A DNA stretch of 64,000 nt, taken from Callipepla californica brunnescens (lineage: Eukaryota > Chordata > Aves > Galliformes > Odontophoridae). The stretch lies in contig JALIRH010000043.1 in the NCBI GenBank assembly GCA_023055505.1, positions 1,746,001 through 1,810,000 on the forward strand, in the 5' to 3' direction. Each line of letters opens with the position of its first letter. Position 1 is the stretch's first letter. The notes under the pieces were generated by a model. That model did no database searches. It was not told where the DNA came from and saw only the letters and a list, made by a program, of their open reading frames with translations. A program made the translations under genes and the position numbers. This document shows positions 54,301 through 63,799 of this stretch, piece after piece.

Positions 54301-57300
54301 ACCGCCTTCTCAAACTCACGCTTGTCCGCCTCATTGTTGGATTCGTAATGGAAGCCTGCGGGTGGGGGAGAAGCAGGACCCCCATCACCACTGCTCACCC
54401 TCCGCCCCACAGCTCGGCCCCACTCACACACATCCCAAGCACCTCCTGCCCACGGGGTCGGCAGCACGAGGGGTTCCCAGGACAACAGAGGAGCGTGGTT
54501 CTGCCGTGCTGGCACCGCTGCTGGGCAAGGACCCCGACCCCAACCCTGCAGCCATCAGCACTCAGCTGCCTCCATCCCAGGGCCCCGTGTGGGGCTGGCC
54601 CCATGGCAGAGCGCTGCCAGCCTCGAGGTTTCCTGTCCTCGCGTGGTTACCGTGTCCAGGAAGCGCTGACGCAGTGTTGTGCTGCGTCTGTGGTTAGCAC
54701 AGCCCACCCCCCCACCCACTGCAGCTGTAATTGCTCTACTCCGGTTGGGACGGGGCCCCCAGACCCCGCTCACAAACACAGGGATGTGGGGCTGGGGCCG
54801 GGGGGTGGCACGGGGCCAGGGCTTGGCTGTCAGCACCTTCATTCCGTGCCCCATCTGAAGGCAGCCCTGCTCCAGGCAGCCCCCAAATGGGCACCCCAGC
54901 ATGGGGGGAGGGGGGATGGGGGATGGAGCTCCTGCTCTGGGCTCACCCTTCACTTTAGAGATGAGGGTCCCCGCTGCTGTCAGCGTCTCCAGCGTGTTGA
55001 GCAGTGGGTATTTGTTGATCACCTGGCGCAGCACACGCAGCGTTTCACCCAGACACTCGTGGGCCTGCGGCCGCTGGGACTCCTTGGGGTCTGCAGCAGT
55101 GTGGGGTGGGGTGGGATGAAGCACTGCTCCTGTGTGAACCCCATCCCCGGCACTACCACCCCCTGCCCACCCCTGCAGACACACCTTGTGGGTATTTTTT
55201 TCCTCAGCAGTCAATTTTTCCTTTGAAAGTGGTTTGGGAATTTCCTTCCCATTTCCTCCCCTCCTCCCCTCCGGCCACGCGCTCCTGGCAGCAGTGCCCC
55301 ATCCGTTGGCTTGGCCGTGTCCCATGGGGTCCCATGTCACAGCCCCCCAACCCGTGCCCAGGGCCAGGGGTGCTGGCAGCCCCTTCGTGCAGCGCTGAGC
55401 ATCCCATAGGGATGCACTGAGGATGGCAGCCTGGCTCCCAGCTCCAGGTGGGAAAGGGGTTTTCTCTGCTCCCTCTCTCATTTCCCCATCCGGAGAGGGA
55501 TGTGGGGAGAGCAGAGCTGGGGGCAACGGCCAAGGGGGGGGGGGGGTGGGGGCTGTGGAAGAGAGCGATCCCCAAAACTGTGGCCACATCCCACAGTATT
55601 CCCACACTGTGTTCACCACGGATGGGCTCAGCTGTTTTCCACGGTGAGTGAGGATGCGTCAACATGTTTGCAGAACACAGGGCACCATGTGATCCCAGCA
55701 GCCCCACCTCGACGTGGGGAACACCGACGGTGGCTGCTTCCTGCACCCCTGGGGGCCGCAGCCCCACAGCCACAACGCCCTACAGCCCCGCTCCCACTAC
55801 AGGCATCGTCCCCATCCCACAGGGAGGACCAGGGGACAGAGGTTGGGGTTGTACTGGTGCCCCACGGGGCCCGGGGGTGCTGCCAGGCAGCTGGCACTGC
55901 TGCGCTGTAAACAGGAAAGCGGGCGGATGAAAATAGCTCGCGGGCAGGAAGCAGTGTTATCCTGGCTCCGAGCTCCCAGCAGCCACCCACCGCCCTCTGC
56001 CCCCGGACCCCCACCTCTCCAAGGCCCCCAGGGCAAGGACCCCACCTCCCACAGGGCAGAGCATCCCTGGAGCCCCACAGCCGTGTGCCGTGGCTCAGAG
56101 CGGGGTTCCAAGGGGGTCCTGCGGTCCTCCAGCCCCATCCCCACCTCCCCCCACCCCAGCACTCACCGTCACGCAGCACCACGTCCCGCAGGTTCTCCAG
56201 GGCATCCGCGAACCGCGCCACGTCGGTCAGCAGCTGGGAGATGTCCTCCACGTCGATGAAGAGGCCCTCCCCACCCTCCATGGGGCTGTAGGATGTGGGG
56301 GTCTTGTGGCCCTTGGGGGCGGCCCGGGAGCTGGCGGAGGTGAGAGGGAAGCCAGCGGCGCTGGCATGGCGGCTGAGGCTGGTGGGACGCTTCAGGGTGC
56401 CCACGGCGCTGGGACTGCTGCTGAGCTTGGCACTGGTGGGGGGCAGCTCCCCAGGGCTGGGGGCTTCCAGGCAGTCCTTGCGGGACAGGTCCTGCGGGAG
56501 CACAGCGTGAGCATCACCCTGGGGATGGCATTGCCCGAGGATGGTGGGCTCCATGGATTTGGCCCCGCACATCCCTTCCTCTTTTTCTGCCTGTCTTGTC
56601 CCCGTCTCCAGCACGTCCTTGTAGCACTGTGGGGACAGGCACAGGGGACACCTCCTGGGCCACCAACAGCAGCAAACGCAGAACTATTAGGGACACAGCT
56701 AGGGATAGCACCTTCCAGCACCCCAATGCCATCACCGACGGGGAGCACGAGGCCACGCACCCCAAGCAGAGCTACGGGGGCACTGCAGACCCCACGGGCT
56801 GCTCCCTCCCCCCATCCCCGTGCCATCCCCGTACCGTCAGCCGCACAGAGGGCGAGCGGGGCAGCGAGTCCAGGGAGCGCCTTGGCGAGCTGGCCTTCCC
56901 CGTCCTGCGGCGCCCGGCTGCGTAAGGGCTGTAGCTGTTCCGCCCCGCTGCCCGGCCGAGCATCCCTCCAGCCCCAGCACCCGCACTCTGCGCCCACCCA
57001 TAGACCCCTCAGCATGGGGATGGGGATGGGGGACCCTGCGGGGAGCTGCGGGCGGGCTGAGGATGGTGGCTCCGTGCCATGGGTTGGGGTGCAGCGCAGG
57101 CGCGGGGCGGGCTGAGGAACCCCGTCCGTCGGCCGCCCCGCAGAGGACAGGAGCTTCCTCTTGCACTCCCAGAGCAGCCGGGTCACCGATGAGTAAATAA
57201 ACCCACAGCAGAGCAGCGCTGTGGGGCTGGCCGAGCCCCACTTCCCCTTGCTCCTGCCCCTCTCGGGTCTCTCAGTCCCTCCACCACGCTCCCCATGTTC

Positions 57301-57550
57301 TGCTGCAGCCCCAGCACTGCCTGCCCCTCTCCCACCCAGAGCTGCTGCTGCATCCCCTTCATCTGGGGCAAAGCCCCCCCGGCCCCGTGGGATGAGCCCT
57401 TCCTCGTTTCCTTCCTCCTCGCATCCCTCCTGCCGTCCCATCCCTCCCTCCCCACCTTACCGGCAAGGTCTGCGGGATGGGGCTCCCCGCGCGGCTCTTC
57501 TTGGAGATGGAGGGGGTCTTCATCAGCTCACGCTTTTTTCGGGAGAACAT
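47910..57550 (-). CDS. ARHGAP45: ARHGAP45 (HMHA1), F-BAR/C1/RhoGAP protein, about 23 coding exons
   Basis: A haematopoietic GTPase-activating protein for Rho-family GTPases that couples membrane curvature to actin control. In human it is the source of the HA-1 minor histocompatibility antigen. From the ATG at 57548-57550 the exons join in phase to 1,113 residues; human has 1,136. Order: N-terminal Ser/basic region (MFSRKKRELMKTPSISKK), F-BAR coiled coil at about residues 200-510, a linker, C1 zinc finger at about 704-748, RhoGAP at about 762-985 with the arginine finger Arg798 in GIYRVNG, and an acidic tail ending in ESDGTAPGRQ. Exons are listed in the segment entries. An alternative first exon lies at 56835-56963. 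The gene is divergent from CNN2 and convergent with POLR2E. The identity is firm; the last two exons are the least certain. Confidence 0.94.
48466..50522 (-). CDS. ARHGAP45: ARHGAP45 RhoGAP domain exons
   Basis: Exons in transcript order are 50334-50522, 49873-50010, 48801-49039 and 48466-48712. The first finishes the C1 finger (CYLACHKKCLETLAIQC) and starts RhoGAP with LFGQDFLKASQGSADG and IPFIIKKCISEIEKRALKTK. The second begins GIYRVNGVKTRVEKLCQAFE, with Arg798 as the catalytic arginine finger, and contains SPHDISNVLKLYLRQ. The third has LPEPIVPFRMYNALM and then a lineage-variable insert rich in Gly/Lys/Glu before VLKLKELLKELPWENTATL. The fourth has NKMTSSNLGIVFGPTLLRP, the conserved Asn and Pro motif of RhoGAPs, and LVDYPHQARVIEALI. 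Confidence 0.95.
50621..51729 (-). CDS. ARHGAP45: ARHGAP45 inter-domain linker and C1 zinc finger exons
   Basis: Exons in transcript order are 51581-51729, 51391-51468, 51064-51165 and 50621-50784. They encode SPFTRTRKGSFNASDFSTSG, then GRGHQVHKSWPTSTSKADSN (matching the human HQVHKSWP block), then EFSHKLQRLSSNGTTSSSEE, then ITPEMTAPTGPFRNVGLSRA followed by HRLRKLRAPSKCRECNSYVY and GAECEE. The C1-type finger (about residues 704-748) uses the Cys pairs CREC and CEEC plus the following CHKKC in the next exon. The linker is Ser-rich and basic, a likely phosphorylation region. Acceptors for the first two exons were chosen by pyrimidine tract and phase; upstream in-frame AGs give the wrong phase. 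Confidence 0.9.
51953..54355 (-). CDS. ARHGAP45: ARHGAP45 F-BAR domain exons
   Basis: Ten exons in transcript order: 54271-54355, 54082-54154, 53897-53975, 53545-53682, 53257-53321, 53054-53164, 52890-52970, 52620-52799, 52303-52440 and 51953-52143. Landmarks are FHYESNNEADKREFEKAVET, VSEFLMGEVDSSTIL, SMESLYGG, AAEEVDVMLQRCEGGVDAAL, MEFAKGLQKMANSCKQT, MPFLSIYQLALEQDMEYGTS, PLSMRRLEHEKRRKEIKEQW, TKTLDKKRRLEEEAKNK, YRTCVADANTQKQELEDTKV and QTAPLPVHFQTLCESSKLYD. The long charged heptad-like stretches fit the helical F-BAR dimer that binds curved membranes and, in this family, autoinhibits the GAP domain. All phases close. Confidence 0.95.
54947..57550 (-). CDS. ARHGAP45: ARHGAP45 N-terminal exons
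   Basis: Exons in transcript order are 57461-57550 (ATG exon, 30 residues, MFSRKKRELMKTPSISKKSR), 56167-56491 and 54947-55090. The second carries GTLKRPTSLSRHASAAGFPL, shared with human, and FIDVEDISQLLTDVARFADA, ending VVLRD. The third completes Asp and continues PKESQRPQAHECLGETLRVL and YPLLNTLETLTAAGTLISKV. The VLRDD junction is the position of the human HA-1 epitope. Exon 2 is in phase 0 with both alternative first exons. Confidence 0.93.
56835..56963 (-). CDS. ARHGAP45: Alternative first coding exon of ARHGAP45
   Basis: A minus-strand frame starts with ATG at 56961-56963 and reads MLGRAAGRNSYSPYAAGRRR followed by SSPRRSLDSLPRSPSVRLT. It ends exactly at a GTACGG donor after a whole codon (43 residues). 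It would splice in phase 0 to the exon at 56491 in place of the MFSRKK exon, giving a protein of about 1,126 residues with a Ser/Arg-rich N-terminus. The reading frame, the donor and the phase are seen. Use as a first exon with its own promoter, rather than as an internal exon, is inference. Confidence 0.7.
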
Positions 57551-58401
57551 GGTTCCAGGGCGGCCCTGGGGGGGCCCACGCTGCCGGCACCGCTCCGTTA
57601 CCCCTCCGGCAGCATTCGCTGGGGCCAACTGTCAGCGCAGCGCATGTGACACCGCCTTATTTCCTCATTGGGTTCGCAGGCAGAGCTGAAACAGGAAAAG
57701 CCAAATGTGCAGCGAGGGCACGAGGCCGGGGGGAAGGGGTCCCCGGCCCCCCCAGCGGTGCCGTGGGGGGCTCAGCGTGAGGGTCCCCGTGGGGTTTTGC
57801 GGCCCACGGAGGACGGAGTCCCCCGGAGTGGGGCTGAGGGGCGCCCCACGGGGGTCAGTGTCCCGCTGTGAAGTGATGGATGGTTGTGGGTCTCCAGCCC
57901 TCGGCTCAGCCCAGCTCGGCTCTGGGTCCCCGCCCATACCTGTAAGCCCCCCCCAAGGACCCCACCCGTGACGCACCCACCCACAGCACAGCTCAGCCGT
58001 GCAGCCCTCGGTCACCTTCCACGACGCGAACGGTGCGGGGCAGGGAGATGCGGGACGGGGATGTGGGACGGGGATACGGGGACCCGGGACGTGACCGAGG
58101 GTCGGGCAGTGGGTGCGGGGGTGCGTGGGGGGGTGTACACGCGGGATGTTCGCGGGAGAGCGTGGCCGTGCGCATCCCGGTTGTGCGCATCACCGCGCGC
58201 ACGTGTACGCGATTGCACACGCGTGTGCGTGTCCGTAGCGCTTCACGCTGCCCGTGGGGGCGTTCCCGTGCCGGGATGCGTCCCATCCGTACCCGGGGCG
58301 TCTCCGGCCCCAATCCCCGCCCCGAGAGCTCCCGGAGCACCCCCCCACCCGGGTGCCGGTGTCGGGGTACGTGGGTCCCCCCACGGTCGGGTCTCTCCTG
58401 C

Positions 58402-58411
58402 CCTTATTTGG
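58402..58411 (+). promoter_or_regulatory. CNN2: CArG box (SRF site) of CNN2
   Basis: CCTTATTTGG is an exact CC(A/T)6GG match, 121 bases before the CNN2 ATG and 15 bases before a CCAAT box. Calponin-family and other actin cytoskeletal genes are established SRF/MRTF targets, so a functional site is likely. Confidence 0.75.
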
Positions 58412-58426
58412 GCATTTCGGCCCCGT

Positions 58427-58431
58427 CCAAT
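58427..58431 (+). promoter_or_regulatory. CNN2: CCAAT box of CNN2
   Basis: TCCAATCAGCG carries the extended NF-Y consensus CCAATCA at 58427, about 100 bases before the start codon. It lies directly downstream of the CArG box. Confidence 0.6.
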
Positions 58432-58531
58432 CAGCGCGGGGGGGCCGGGCCCGACCCCCCCCCCCCCCACACCCGCCCCGTCGGGTCCCGCCCGGTCCCG
58501 CCGCCGTTCCCCGCTCCGCCGCTCCATCGCC

Positions 58532-61500
58532 ATGAGCAGCTCCCAGTTCAACAAGGGCCCCTCGTACGGCCTCTCTGCGGAGGTCAAGAACCGGGTGAGC
58601 CCCCGATTATTTTTTTTTGGGGGGGGGGGCAGGGGTCAGCGTGGGTTTGCGAGTGGAAAAATCCCGGGGATGTTCCGAGGGTCCCGGTGCTATCGGGAGG
58701 ATGCGGAGCCGGGTCCCGGGGCGCGGGGGGGTGCCGGAGCCCTGCACCGATCGTGGGGGGCTCTGCCCATGCCCACGGGGCCTGGGGGATCTGGGAGGGG
58801 TCCCGGGCACCGGCCGCCCCCACCTTCGCCCCGTTTCCTGCGGGGTGCGTGGGGCGATGTCCCCGGCCCCGTGCAGCTCTCCTCCCGAGCTTTCCCTGTT
58901 CTCCGCTTTCCCACCGCTCTGCGTCCCTCGGGGGGCAGCCCCGACCCACTCCGGGTGGACCCGACGGCTCAGACTGAGCCCTGTTGTGGGGCTGGAAAGG
59001 GGCGGGGGAAGGCAGTGCCTCCGCTGGGGCTGTTTGCACTCCCTGAGGATGCGGGGTGCTGCTGGGTGCTCCTGGCTGGGTTTGCAGCCCGGGCTTTGCC
59101 CCATCGAGCATGGGGTCCAGCCATGGGGGGGTTGCAGTGACCCCCACCCCTCCCTTTCCCTGCGCCCCGCTGCTCCCTGTGCAGCATGGGGCTGAGGTCA
59201 GCGGTTGAATAACCGAGCCAGGACACCAGCAGGTGGGATGTGGGATGCGCACACAGCTCGGGTTGGGCTCTCCCTCCCGGCCTCGCAGGGTTTGGGGTTT
59301 CATCACCGCTCGGGACGGGCCTCTGCTTGCACCCGGTGGGTGGACATGTGCTGCTGCCTCGCCGCTGCCTGCTCCCGGTGCTTTAGCTTGGTTCAGCAAG
59401 AGCAGAGCCAGTCTGACGGCCCCGCCGTGCTGACATCACCGCTGGGAAGCCGTCAGACCTGCAGCACTGTTGTCCTGGGCCCTGATGGGGTCTGTGATGG
59501 GGTCTGCTGGTGGGCTGCTCCCGCCGCAGGACGGCCCCTCTGCTGCTCTCCTGCCTCCTCCGAGCCCTGCGTGTGGAGGGGAAAGAGGAATCAGTGCTGT
59601 GCTAGAGGTCAGCTGGATGGGAGGGGGATCCCACCAGCATCCGCGTGATGGCACGAGTGTGACCGTGGTGGCCGCTCCGTCCTTGCATCTTGGTTGTGTC
59701 CAGCTTCCTCTCTGGGGCTGGGCTGTGGGGTCACTGCCCTTGGAAGCAGCCGGTGTCTCCTATGGGGCAGCCCTGCATCCATCCCAGGGCGTTCCTGTGC
59801 CCTCTGAGGTTCTGGGAGGTGAGCATCCCCCCCAGCAGTCAGAAGCGCATCGCCAGGGCCACTGAGAGGGAAACTGAGGCACAGAGACTGCAGAGCACTG
59901 TGCTCCCCTCCGTTCTGACCCTGCATGGGACATGTCCATGGAACAGCTTAGGGACCCTACAGCACAGGGACGGGGTGGGGAGCAGCACAGGGGACAGTGA
60001 GCCCCATGGAGCCCCTGGGCTCTTGGCACAGGGTGGGCTGTGCTGTGTCCTTAGGGTCAGCGATGGCTCTCGGGGCTCTCAGCCTCCTCCTGTGATGCCT
60101 TTCCCTGCCCCAGTGCAGGGCCCACGGTCTGGCCGAGGCGATGCTGTGCCCGGGCAGCTGCTCTGCATCTGGGAGGAGGCGGCCGCATTCCTGGCATAGC
60201 CGTGGTGGCCGAGGAATCCGCAGCGGCGCGAAGGGAGGGACAAGCGTGGTGGGGTCGGTGCTGGGTCCCATGGGAGGAGGTGAGAAGCAGGGCCGTGCTC
60301 CAGCAGCTCATCCTCTTCCTCTTTGAGGGCCCGCTGCATGTAGGCTGTGTTGGTGACAGCACCGTGCCATGCGCGGCTGGGGACGGCTCCTGTGCACAGA
60401 GACACAGCTGGAGGAGCAGGAGATGCTCGGTGGCTTTGTTCCCCACCATCACTCTCCATGCTCAGGCACGCTGTGCCCACTCTGCAGGGCTCTGCTGCAG
60501 CTCTTGCTCTCCTTCCTCCCCTCGGCTGTCTCTGTGCCTCTGAATCTGGGTTTCCTGTGCACCCGGAAACTGCAAACGATTGCATATACCGGGGCTGTCC
60601 TAACCCTGCCTCGTGCTGCGGTGTGCAATGGGGCTGTCCTCACGCTGGGGTGCACACGGGGCCGTGTCTGACCTCCCCACATCCCCCCCCAGCTCGCCCA
60701 GAAGTACGACCCACAGAAGGAGGCAGAGCTGCGGACGTGGATCGAAAGCGTCACCGGGCGGCAGATCGGGGCCGACTTCCAGAAGGGGCTGAAGGATGGG
60801 GTCATCCTCTGCGAGTGAGTCCCACGGCGTCCACGGGAGGTGCCAGCACAGCCCCCGGGCGCTGCGTGGTTTGGGAGACCCGGCTGTGGGGAGCACTCAG
60901 GGCGGCAGTAGAAAGGGGGACCCCCCGGTGTTGTGGGGGTGCATCATTCCCAGCTGGAAGGAGCTGGCGTGGAGACCCCCAGGTGATGTCAGCATCTCCC
61001 TGGGGAGGGGGGACCCTCATAGCCCCACCTCACTGCCACCTCCCCCCAGGCTAATGAACAAGCTGCAGCCCAACTCGGTGAGGAAGATCAACCGCTCGGC
61101 GCTGAACTGGCACCAGGTGGGTGCGAGCAGCCCCCCAAACTCCCCGTGCCCCCTCTGTGCCCCCTCCCCACGACCTGACCGCTCTGTGCCTCCCCTCAGC
61201 TCGAGAACCTCTCCAACTTCATCAAGGCCATGGCCAGCTACGGCATGAACCCCGTGGACCTCTTCGAAGCCAACGACCTCTTTGAGAGTGGGAACCTGAC
61301 GCAGGTGCAGGTGTCACTGCTGGCGCTGGCGGGCATGGTGAGAGCAGGGGTGGGATGGGGGCAGCACCGTGGGATGGGTGAGCACTGATCTGTGCTCAGC
61401 AGCCCCCCAGGTCTGAGCCCCCCCTCGTTCCTCGCTGCCTTTCCTCAGGCCAAGACCAAGGGTCTGCAGAGCGGAGTGGACATTGGAGTGAAGTACTCAG

Positions 61501-62188
61501 AGCGGCAGCAACGGAACTTCGACGAGGCCAAGATGAAGGCTGGGCAGTGCGTGATCGGGCTGCAGGTGGGCTGCTGCTGACCCCCAGTGTCCCACCCCAC
61601 AGCTGATGGGGTTCCTCCGCCATCCCCTGTAGGAGGATGGGGTTTGGAGTAGGGATGGGGCGGTGCCCACTTCTCACCACTCTCTGTTCCCAGATGGGCA
61701 CCAATAAATGCGCCAGCCAATCCGGCATGACCGCCTACGGCACCAGGAGGCACCTCTACGACCCCAAGAACCAGATCCTGCCGCCCATGGACCACTCCAC
61801 CATCAGCCTGCAGATGGGCACCAACAAATGCGCCAGCCAGGTGAGCCTGGGGGGCATGGCCGTGGGATGGCACTGGGGAGCACCGTGCCGAGCCCCACTC
61901 CCTCCCTCCCTCCCTCCTTTCCAGGTGGGCATGACAGCACCCGGCACCCGGCGGCACATCTACGACGCCAAGATGGGGCTGGAGAAGTGCGACAGCTCCT
62001 CCATGTCGCTGCAGATGGGCTCCAACCAGGGTGCCAACCAGAGCGGGCAGGTCTTCGGCCTCGGCCGCCAGATCTACGACCCCAAGTACTGCCCGCAGGG
62101 CACCCCGGGGGACGTGGCCAACGCCGCGGGCGAGCCGGGCACCGACCCCCCCGGGTACCACTACTACCACCAGGAGGAGAGCTGCTGA
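58532..62188 (+). CDS. CNN2: CNN2, calponin-2
   Basis: A non-muscle actin- and calmodulin-binding protein that stabilises filaments and dampens motility and actomyosin activity. Exons are 58532-58594, 60693-60814, 61050-61116, 61200-61337, 61449-61565, 61694-61840 and 61925-62188, giving 305 residues; human has 309. The start [20 protein letters not shown] matches the family. A single CH domain spans about residues 28-131 ([50 protein letters not shown]). Three calponin (CLIK) repeats follow at about 170-194, 206-234 and 243-272: [40 protein letters not shown] and [20 protein letters not shown]. The tail is short and acidic/Tyr-rich, ending YYHQEESC. The less repetitive tail and its length favour CNN2 over CNN1 or CNN3, as do its neighbours. 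Confidence 0.96.
58595..60692 (+). other. CNN2: CNN2 intron 1, 2.1 kb
   Basis: The largest CNN2 intron is GC-rich, begins GTGAGC and ends CCCCCCCAG. No second exon, repeat element or clear regulatory motif was recognised. Open frames on both strands are compositional. Confidence 0.6.
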
Positions 62189-62264
62189 GCGGGGCTGTCC
62201 CCCATGCAGTCCCCCCTCCCATCCCATACAGCCACATTCCGGCCTCAATTCATCATTCCCTCTT

Positions 62265-62270
62265 GATAAA
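62265..62270 (+). terminator. CNN2: Probable CNN2 polyadenylation signal (GATAAA variant)
   Basis: GATAAA, followed by a T-rich stretch, lies 77 bases after the stop codon. No exact AATAAA is present on the plus strand nearby, so the 3' end near 62,285 is tentative. Confidence 0.4.
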
Positions 62271-62285
62271 CTTTTTTATTTTTAA

Positions 62286-63139
62286 CTAACGGTAAAAGGA
62301 ATCTTTATTTTCCTGGGAAGGGACTGGCCGTGCTGCAGCCCTGGGGCTTTGCCCACCCTTCATCCAGAAGGGTCCGGTGAGGCTGTGGGGGCATCCCACG
62401 CTCTCCTTCGATTCCCCGATCAAAGCTGGAAGTTTTTTGGAGAACTCTTGGGACCAAAGTTTCAAATTCCATCTCAGCCGGGTGCCCCCGCGCTGTGGGG
62501 GTGATGCTGCGTGGGGTGGGGTGATGCTGCGTGGGGTGGGGTGATGCTGCGTGGGGTGGGGTTGGCCTCGGGCTGGGGCAGGGGGCTCCTTCCAACCGCG
62601 TGGGGTCGTTAATACAGATGCTCTTCTGTGGAAAAGATAAAAAAAAAAGAAAAGAAACAAAAGGAATCGACTTTTTTTAAAAAGAAACGAAGAGGAAACG
62701 CCCTCTGCTGCACTTTTTTGGGGCACTGCTCCACGGATGGTCCACGGCCACGGGGCCGTGGGGTGGAGGGGGCGACCTCGGGACCCCCAGGAGGCGGCGG
62801 GGTCCCTTTAAGGCCCCGTTTCATGACGCAGCGACTTTGTAAGGTGGGCGGAGCGGGGCCCGCGGTGATAACGTGACGCGGGGACCGGTATCGATAACGT
62901 GCTCCGGGGCGGGACCGCATCATCTCCCCGCATCATCTCCCGTGCTTGCCTCTCTCCCCCGGTACGCACACCATTCCCCTCCCCCCCCCCCACGGTTACC
63001 AACCCCCATCCGGGGCCAGCTGGGGACCCTCCAGCGGCAGCCGCGGCCGTACGCTGCCCCATGCCGCTCCCCACCCCTCCCCCGACGCTCTGTGCCTCAG
63101 TTTCCCCCACCGTGTCCCCCCCCTCCCCCCCCACGCTCC
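62286..63139. other. CNN2-ABCA7 intergenic region
   Basis: Contains three exact 20-bp repeats at 62501-62560, an A-rich run at about 62,636-62,700, and then a CpG-rich stretch. The stretch has two similar GATAACGTG motifs, near 62,866 and 62,893, that may belong to the ABCA7 promoter. No gene was recognised. Confidence 0.5.
62501..62560 (+). repeat. Three perfect 20-bp tandem repeats
   Basis: GTGATGCTGCGTGGGGTGGG is repeated three times without change, immediately downstream of CNN2. Confidence 0.95.
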
Positions 63140-63272
63140 TCCCTCCCTGCAGCAGCGCGGGGCGAAACCCTCCCCGCCCCCGAGGAGATCAGTGGGATTT
63201 ACTGCCCGAGATCCCATAATCCCGTCCGGTGCTGCCCGCCCCTCCCCGGGCTCCGTGGGACCGGGCGGACAG
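63140..63272 (+). other. ABCA7: Putative non-coding first exon of ABCA7 (start approximate)
   Basis: A strong donor, ACAG/GTGAGT at 63273, ends a CpG-rich stretch about 520 bases before the acceptor CACCCCGCAG (63790) of the ATG exon. An untranslated leader exon fits, since the ATG exon starts only nine bases before the ATG. The transcription start cannot be placed. Confidence 0.45.
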
Positions 63273-63799
63273 GTGAGTGCGCGGCTCCGGGCACCGAGGG
63301 GGCGGCCCCGACGGCGGCTTTTCCTAGCCCACCCCCCACCCCATCCCACCCCGGCTGCATCCCGGAGCCTCCAGGCGGAGGTAGCAGCGGGGAAACCGAG
63401 GGGTACCGGGCGCAGCCAGGCAGGGAACGGGGTGGGGGCACCCACTTCATCCCCGTGTCCCACGCGGGGGCCGTGAGCTGAGCGCTCGCGTTGGGGAAAC
63501 TGAGGCACGGGCAGCACCCGGGCCCATCCCGCACCTGCAGCCCGGTGCTTCGCCCATCTCCTGAATCCGAAGGGGCTCCTCAGAGCTCGTGCCTGTTTTG
63601 GTACTTTCGCTTTGCAAAAGAATGGGATTTGGAGGCTTGGGCTGGGAAAGGAGCTTTGCTGGCGGAGTTCCGGAGCTGACTCCTCCCGGCACCGTGGGGC
63701 TGTGCCCAACCCAGCTGTGCTGAGCTGCGGGCAGCCTGGCAGGGGATGGAGGCAGTGACTCAGGACTATGGGATGGTTCTCACCCCGCAGCACACGGCC

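Larger units (their letters stand above)
57551..58531. promoter_or_regulatory. ARHGAP45/CNN2 divergent promoter region
   Basis: About 1 kb of CpG-rich sequence lies between the ARHGAP45 ATG exon (minus) and the CNN2 ATG (plus). It contains GT/GC-alternating stretches around 58,120-58,230 (CGTGTGCG-type runs). The CNN2-proximal part has a CArG box at 58402 and a CCAAT box at 58427. A poly-C run lies at about 58,455-58,470. No TATA box is evident for either gene. Confidence 0.6.
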
